64,000 nucleotides of DNA from NCBI GenBank assembly GCA_963931865.1, contig OZ007508.1, forward strand, positions 17,872,762-17,936,761, in the 5' to 3' direction. A program made the position numbers and the translations under genes. How positions within the stretch are numbered: the stretch's first letter is position 1; each line of letters opens with the position of its first letter. Positions 58,114 through 64,000 of the stretch are shown here, piece by piece. The notes under the pieces were generated by a model. The model did not search any database. It worked only from the letters and a program-made list of their open reading frames with translations, and was not told the origin of the DNA. The DNA is from Axinella damicornis (Eukaryota > Porifera > Demospongiae > Axinellida > Axinellidae).

Positions 58114-58474
58114 AAGCTCCTGTGCTTGATGTAGTTGGGCGGGTCTACAGAAGTTGAGACAGAGCAGGTCTGCTGTGTGCTGGTATAGGAGGGACCAACC
58201 TGCAAGGCAGATTTGTTCAGGTTGGAAGGAAACTGAATGAAACTTTATGGGGGCCCTGGTGGGCCATCACACCCGAAGGTGGAACTAATTATTATTAGCC
58301 ATAAACCTACCCTGTAGCAACGTGCATACTCCACCCTATTTAACTGAATGGGAGCCTCGATTGCCCCAATCCCAGCCTACAATAATTATGGCAAAAACAT
58401 TGTTGACACAACACCACTATCCTGACAATACGAACCAGCTACACTGTTCTACTACATGGTGTGAAGAGAGAAAG

Positions 58475-59419
58475 TTAGAACCGGGGGCCTGGCATCTTAG
58501 ATGGGCCTCTGGGCCCTTGCCTGAAGGGTGAGCGGCTCCGGCCTGCTGACTGGTAGGCCAGCCTCTGTGGGCAGTCCAGGACGCCGTGTGGGCCCTGGCA
58601 GCTGTTGCAGGCATGGCGATACCGGCAGTATAGCTGTTTGCACCGGCCCTCATTAAACCGCCGACAGATCTCATTGGGGTTAGTGGGTCTGCTGTGTAGA
58701 GAGGGTGGCTGAGACGACATGGCCATCTGCATTGGCCAAGCGGAGGTGTCTGGATACCAGCCAAATAATGGGCGGTTGGGGTTCCTGGGGCAAAGGGTGG
58801 CGACATGATCATCCTGGAGGCAGTAGGAACACCTCGCGATGGCCTTGGCCCTACCCGTGAATGCTTCATTGTAGAGGCGAGGGTCCGACACCGACCAGTT
58901 GAGGTCTTTCCTCGCTAATGCCTCCCGCCGAAATTGCCTGTCATATGCTACCCACCGTTTCCCTTCATAGTTTCTCTCTGCCCTCACTATCATGGCTTGA
59001 TAGGCGAATAGTTCTGGGGCCTTCTCTGGGAAACGGGTGCAGAGCACCGCTGCCATCAGTGAGAACCTCTCGATCCACTGGGAGATATCAGTGATGGGGA
59101 GACGGGCTGGCACTGGAGGACGCCCCGGGGTGTGGGGGATGTCATCCTCAATTGTAACCTCAGCCATTTCCACAAACTCCAGGTCCAATAACTTTTTCAC
59201 CACTTTGGTGGATAGTGAGGCCGCTGGGTTGAAAGGGCCCGGTGTGGTGATTGTGGCTGTTAGTTTCGGTTGCATGAGAGTGAGCCCCGGTGTGGCGGAG
59301 GCAGCTGCGGCAAGCAACTCAAGGCCTGTTGCCGCCCTCGGGTCAGGGGTAAATGTAGGGATTGAGCTCAGAGTGGCGGGATTTGGGGGAGTCCCCAGCA
59401 TTGTAGGTGTTGGGCCTGT

Positions 59420-59460
<41 letters not shown>

Positions 59461-60389
59461 TTGGAGGTAACCGGGGTTGGACCTCGACTGTGGGCAGACC
59501 CTAAACCTAGTTCTTGACAGTTATGGACGGTGCTTATGCAGGATAGGCGTACCCTGACTGGTCTCTGATTGAGTGAACCTCTGGTGATTGACCACCGGCG
59601 GGCCTGCCGCGCTCTGGCCCGGGGTAGGCGTACGTTGCCTGCTTGGGTGCCACGTAGGCGAACTCATGCCTAACTGGGCGGGTACCCCTACCTCGGCTGG
59701 GATGCTGGCAGGCGTGCCATGCAGGTGCAATGAGGGTGTGCCTAGGCGCGGTGTGGTGTAGGCGTACACCACAGGCCGGGCCTCTGGCGACCATGCTGTG
59801 TTTGTGCACGGGGTACCCGTCTGGTTGGGTGGGTATTGCCAGCACGGTTGGGCTGCTGGCCGGTGTGCTCTATTGGTACAGTGTGGGTACCTACTATGTC
59901 TGACTAAAGCTAGGGAGCTGCTGGTGAGTCGTACTGCAGTGTGGTGTAGGCGTACACCTCTTGCTGGGACTCTGGCAGGCGTGCCATGCCCGTGAATGGC
60001 CTTGTGTCTACTTGGCCTTATGACCGGCCACTGGCAGGTATGGCGCTATAGTGTGAACTGCCTGCGTATGCCACTATGGCCCATGTGAGCCTCCTATAAT
60101 AGACTAAAATAATTAACAGGCAACACGTGACCCAATGCCAGGTAGATATGCAGAGCTACATGTAGCAGTTAGCTGGGTCACTGACTCGGGGTATTTCTAC
60201 CCATTGGCACTCACCCGAATCGGTGGCTGGAGTGATGGTGGGGCCGATGGGCGCTGAGACGCTGGCCGCCGAGGGCGTCGGCCCGGTGCTCGTGCCGGTT
60301 GACGATGGCAGAGTCGTGCCGAAGGTGCCCTGCAGCCAGGCAAGTTGCTCAGGCGTGAAGGGTGGCGGGTTGTCTCCTGGAAGGCTCAT
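58475..60389 (-). CDS. Gag-like protein of the Ngaro-type element, probably spliced
   Basis: The long frame 59401-58475 carries helical capsid-like sequence and three Cys/His clusters near the C-terminus: CSYCLQDDHVATLC, CRRFNEGRCKQLYCRYRHAC and CNSCQGPHGVLDC. The first exon is probably 60389-60215 (MSLPGDNPPPFTPEQLAWLQ), ending at a perfect donor GG/GTGAGT. An acceptor near 59498 (CTGCCCACAG) would join it in frame through a poly-Pro stretch coded by a 39-base G run (59421-59459, plus strand). The intron model is inferred; otherwise the leader is disrupted. Confidence 0.7.
59421..59459. repeat. 39-base homopolymer (G on plus strand) inside gag
   Basis: An uninterrupted G run coding on the minus strand for up to 13 prolines. 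It is a hotspot for slippage and for assembly error. Confidence 0.95.
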
Positions 60390-60440
60390 TGCACCTCAGT
60401 GGATAGTCGTTCACACGGTTCTGGCAAAACTTTGACTAAT

Positions 60441-60634
60441 GATAAAGAAGCGTGCTGGGTCGACAGCTGTCGATTCGCTCTAGCTGCTGCATGACACTGC
60501 TTGAGACTGGTCTGCGCATGCCCAGCATATAAGTAGCCGCACGATGAGCGGCCCGCACAGGGCCGCCCTCACAGGCGCGCGCGCGTCCTGCCTGGCTCCC
60601 GCCGTTAACTACGTTTAACTACATTAAACTTCAT
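60441..60634 (-). repeat. Split direct repeat, 194-bp unit, outer copy
   Basis: Partner of 54671-54864. It forms the 5' end of the element in coding orientation, just upstream of the gag start at 60389. Confidence 0.92.
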
Positions 60635-62705
60635 AGAAATTTTAAACCAAAACCTACTACCAGTAAATGTGCAGTCCAACCGAGGTCTTACTAATGTATT
60701 CAGTGGACAAAAAGCAACTCCCAAACAAGCCAGTGACATGTTTACTTTCCGCAAAATTGGAGCACAGGCTTACCAACAATACATATCCCACCGCATACTC
60801 ATGCAACCGAGTTCTACAAATGCTCCAGTCAGACGACGCAAACTTCTAACAATGGATACTGTCAAACAAACCAGACAGAAGCTTAGTCAGAAGGAGAGAG
60901 AGTCCAAACAAGTGATTAAGTGCTTGAGACGTAGGCTGGCATGGTGCAATCGCACCAAGTTACCATACGACTCCTCACAGGAGCAGTACTCAGTGTTACC
61001 TCGGGCTCTAGCAGATCAGGATGGTGTTCCTCATAAGTCCAGTAAGAGCATATGGACAGACAAGCTTGAGAGCCGCTACAAATCTGCAGATCCAAGTGTT
61101 GTCACTCCTCACCTACCAGAAGGATGGACTCCTCAAGTGGCAATTCTGGATGCCATGTTCCTCATCAACACAAGGCCACTGAGGAGAACTAAGACAATAG
61201 CGGAATATGCAAAACTTCTATTTGATCGTTTTGTCCTGGAGCACTTCCAGGCAGGGATCACAGAAGTCCATCTCCTGTTCGACAAGCCCACCAAGCATGA
61301 GTTTAATCCTAAGGAGATTGAGCATACTCGACGGGACACAGCTAAGTCCAAAAGTACATGCAAGCAGCATGAACACATTTCATTCTGCCCTGAAACCCCC
61401 ACACCCCAAGTGTGGCGTGAATACATTGAATGCAGGGAGTGTAAACGTTCCATTGTGGAGGCCATTGGGCTCTCCCTCCTACAGAAGGGACGATTACTCC
61501 TCCAACAAAGCCAAAGCCTGATCATAGCAGGCTGTTTTTCAGGTAATGGCGAAGACAGTGCATGGATTATCCATCCAAACCATGTGTCCGCAATTGCTGA
61601 ACCACTGTCTGGATACGAATGTAATGCTGCAGAGGCCGACACACGTATCTGGAGGCATGCTACACAGACATGGGCCACCAACATTCTTATATACTCTCCG
61701 GATACAGACGTGCATAACATTGGCTTAGGCCTAGTGAGTCTCACATCCAAGGAGTATGTTATACAACTCAATGTGCCCCATGCAGAAGAAAAGAGATATT
61801 TGCACCTCACTCACCTCCTCCAGGCCTTGCAGAAAGATCCCGATTTAGCATCTTTGCCCAGGAACAAACTTGGTCTCATACTTCAGTCCTTATTCATCAG
61901 TACTGGATGTGACTTCATCTCCTATTTCAAAACAATAGGAAAGGCAAGTTTTCTCAACATTTTCTTTCAGCATGCTGAGTTCATATGTGGGCCTCAGGTA
62001 CCAGGATGTCTAGATGACACAGCCAATCCAAGCAATGGATTTTTGTCGTTTGTTCGTCTCGTTGGTACATGCTATTTCAAGAAACACATAGCAGCTTTCA
62101 TCACCTTGTTCAGTTGTGAGACCCCAGTCCAGCTGTTCAATTCCCTTGAGTCATCCACAGAAAAACACCAAATCTGGCTGCAAAAGATAAGGGACACCGT
62201 TTCTGACAGAATTGTAAATGAGGAAGAGCGAGTGCCTTCATACACGGCACTGTGGCGACACTGGCTACGCTCATGCTGGGTGAGCAGGATGTGGCAGAAT
62301 GCAACCCTCCCCAACCTCTTCCATAGTTTACCTCGCCCTGACGACTGTGGGTGGATTGAGAAGGATGGGAAGTTTTCAATTGACTGGGAAGCACCGGAAG
62401 TACTAGAAAAGGTAAAAACGACTATTGACTTCCTCATCAAAGGATGCAGTTGCAAGAAAGGGTGCAAGTCAAAAATCTGTGGGTGCCGCAAAAAGGACAC
62501 CTACTGTGGCCCAGGATGTGAATGCCAGGGATGCACCAACCTACCTGTCCAATGTAATGATGATGATGACGATGTTAGTACTGATGACGAACTCTCCAGT
62601 GAGTTAGAAGTAGATGACTCTTCGAGCTCCGACGATGATTGTCTAGAGGCAGAAGCCGAAGTGATTACAGATGAGTTCCCATTTATTGTAGAAGATATCA
62701 TGTAA
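60635..62705 (+). CDS. C-terminal part: FEN/XPG-like acidic pattern and CXC domain
   Basis: The frame resumes at 60635 directly after the element. Numbering from 60669, conserved acids lie at ILDAM (161), LLFDK (205), AEADTRI (322/324), SPDTDV (345/347) and TGCDFIS (415), the last followed by a GKASFL helix. This reproduces the D, D, E-x-D, D-x-D, D order of FEN1/XPG nucleases, whose acids bind two metals. Near the end a Cys-rich stretch (GCSCKKGCKSKICGC, then CGPGCECQGC) matches a tesmin/TSO1 CXC domain, a zinc and DNA-binding fold. The tail is very acidic (poly-Asp/Ser). A nuclease role is inferred from pattern only. Confidence 0.6.
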
Positions 62706-62836
62706 CATACTAAACATACCAGGTTTATAATCATCACCTACACTTCTGTGTCATCATACACTGTCTCTGTATCTACCATTATCTAAACCAGAATATGTCC
62801 TACATGGGACACACCATCATCAATATATTAAACTTT

Positions 62837-62837
<1 letters not shown>

Positions 62838-62888
<51 letters not shown>

Positions 62889-62931
62889 TGTGTGTGTGTG
62901 TGTGTGAGTGTGTGTATGTGAGTGTGTGTGT
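62838..62931. repeat. (GT)n microsatellite
   Basis: About 90 bp of GT with a few A interruptions. Confidence 0.95.
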
Positions 62932-62934
62932 GTA

Positions 62935-63170
62935 ACTGAAGTGGGATGTTCGTGGAGTGGGACTAGACTAGTGAGTGTGACTTTGTACATTCAATTTACT
63001 GAACCTCGGAACTCTGTGAAGAATGTTCGAGAACATGGGGGCTACAAGTGGATGCATGCAATCGGGGAGCCGCAGTCGAAGCGGACGCAATTGAGGAGTT
63101 GCAGCTCTGCACAGAGAGCTGTCCGGTGCCGCATTACTCACGTAGGCGAACGAGGGGGAAGTAGCTGATC
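62935..63170. repeat. Dispersed repeat, inverted copy of 17290-17700
   Basis: Shares GAAGTGGGATGTTCGTGG, GGGACTAGACTA, AATGTTCGAGAACAT and the AGCGGACGCAATTG unit with 17290-17700 on the opposite strand. Confidence 0.75.
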
Positions 63171-64000
63171 GAGCGAAGTACTAAGTTCAGCTAGGCTTTG
63201 CGAGCAGCCTCACTCACTGCATGTAAGTCCTGGCCTGAGGTGGTGTTGGTGTTACACTGCATCATGTTTTTCCTTGCAGCTAGCTGTGTACCAAAAAGAA
63301 TTATCTGCCACAGTCTTATATCACTAGGCCATAATCAGGCTATCATGATAATTATCAAGATCATGCATGTACATCATGTACATTCCTTCTAACTATAATT
63401 TTATCAAGGCTGCTTTGCAGCTGCCTGAACTTAAGTGCTCTTGGCTGCAATTTGCAAATAGCTTAGGAGTTTGTGTGTGCCTCGCAGAACTTTGTTTGTA
63501 TATGTCAGTTAGTTATGTCAGTTAGTGTACCGCTTGGATTTCTCTTTCATGGATGCTGAAGCTTGTTTGAACCATTACCCAGGGTGGCCAATCCCCACTT
63601 GATTGCCTTGGTTAGGTATGTTCCCGAGTGAGCTAATCCGGGCGTCCAAAAGAATTTTCACGTTTTGGGGAAAAAAAACTTGGCTGGGTGTGGGTCACCT
63701 TGTGGCGTTCTTGTGAGCCTTTTCCCAGTTTTGACAGCCTCGTTCCCATGCCCCCGTCCTGCTTTTCATCGCTTGCAGTAGTGAAAAGCGGCGAGAGCCT
63801 GGTATCTTTCCTCGTGTGAGTATGACGTAATCGACAAATGGCCAAACTTCTCAGAATGAATAAACCAAGTTTTGCGCATTGCTCGTTCTTTGATACGCGA
63901 GCGCCGGGCCCAGCCACAAGTAAGTTGGCTGCCGCCCCCTACTAGTATAGCCACGCCCAGTCCACACCTCCATCCGCTCTAGCAGCAGTAAGGTTCCAGG

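Larger units (their letters stand above)
54184..60634 (-). mobile_element. Ngaro-type tyrosine-recombinase retrotransposon
   Basis: A 6451-bp insertion coding on the minus strand. In coding orientation it reads: repeat (60634-60441), gag, RT/RNase H, tyrosine recombinase, then 55134-54865, 54864-54671 and 54453-54184. The first and third repeats are the same sequence, as are the second and fourth. This split direct repeat arrangement is diagnostic of Ngaro-like DIRS elements and unlike LTRs. No target-site duplication is seen, as expected for recombinase insertion. The 270-bp repeats look identical and the 194-bp repeats differ at one base by eye, so the insertion is young. All enzymatic motifs are intact. 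It interrupts the CXC gene. Confidence 0.92.
50097..62705 (+). pseudogene. Cys-rich / FEN-like / CXC-domain gene, interrupted
   Basis: One long coding exon of about 2050 codons when whole. It is now split by a one-base deletion near 53253 and by the Ngaro-type element at 54184-60634. The arithmetic supports this: 50097-54183 plus 60635-62705 is 6158 bases, and adding the one lost base gives an exact multiple of three with no other stop. The pieces are described separately. The start at 50097 is the first ATG in frame. I know similar proteins only as multicopy, uncharacterised genes of marine invertebrates and fish, which suggests a mobile-element origin, but no terminal repeats of its own are seen. 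Confidence 0.7.
62706..64000. other. 3' flank of the CXC gene, no gene recognised
   Basis: After the stop come about 120 bp of presumed 3' UTR, a (GT)n tract (62838-62931) and the dispersed repeat 62935-63170. The last 800 bp hold one short AGCCTCGTTCCCA-type hairpin near 63737-63795 and no convincing coding sequence. Confidence 0.6.

Noticed and set aside
54184..60634. LTR retrotransposon
   Set aside because: The repeats are split (270, 194, 270 and a separate 194), there is no protease or integrase, and a tyrosine recombinase is present, so Ngaro fits and LTR elements do not.
63633..63954. Minus-strand frames near the right edge
   Set aside because: They run through a short AGCCTCGTTCCCA hairpin and show no recognisable protein features.

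Overview
The window looks like genomic DNA of an early-branching marine invertebrate, most likely a sponge. The genes are split into many short exons with GT-AG introns. The proteins are recognisably metazoan (a C3G/RapGEF1 orthologue, SEFIR and Death domains). Introns and spacers are full of fold-back elements, microsatellites and transposon pieces. The species cannot be fixed from sequence alone.

Layout. 108-11419 (+): all but the 5' end of a RAPGEF1/C3G-like Rap exchange factor, about 24 exons ending in a clear stop. 12619-33651 (+): a roughly 20-exon gene coding for an acidic N-terminus, a SEFIR domain, a Cys-pair zinc site, a von Willebrand A (vWA) domain of the Sec23/24 or circularly-permuted-Ras type, and a long C-terminal part. 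36754-41052 (+): a gene coding for a Death domain, a Gln-rich linker, a membrane helix, an NB-ARC ATPase and a helical-repeat tail. 41-49 kb: gene-poor, built of inverted repeats, a segmental duplication and transposon scraps. It holds two paralogous minus-strand genes for small secreted glycine-rich peptides (42446-42700 and 48436-48699). 49.6-62.7 kb (+): a large single-coding-exon gene, about 2050 codons if whole, with N-terminal Cys pairs, a coding 150-bp minisatellite, a region with the acidic-residue pattern of FEN/XPG-type nucleases, and a C-terminal CXC (tesmin/TSO1-like) motif. It is broken by a one-base deletion near 53253 and by a young Ngaro-type tyrosine-recombinase retrotransposon (54184-60634, coding on the minus strand). 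The element has diagnostic split direct repeats and intact reverse transcriptase, RNase H and recombinase motifs. 62.7-64 kb: repeats, no convincing gene.

How they fit together. The SEFIR-vWA gene and the Death-TM-NB-ARC gene lie in tandem on one strand and both use signalling domains known from innate immunity and cell death, so this may be part of an immune-type cluster; the link is inference. RAPGEF1 is an adaptor-coupled Rap GTPase activator and is probably only a neighbour. The strongest candidates for something undescribed are the SEFIR-zinc-vWA fusion, the membrane-anchored Death/NB-ARC protein with its topology problem, and the FEN-like/CXC protein family. Exon borders were set by eye from splice signals, reading phase and protein similarity; no search or alignment program was run.
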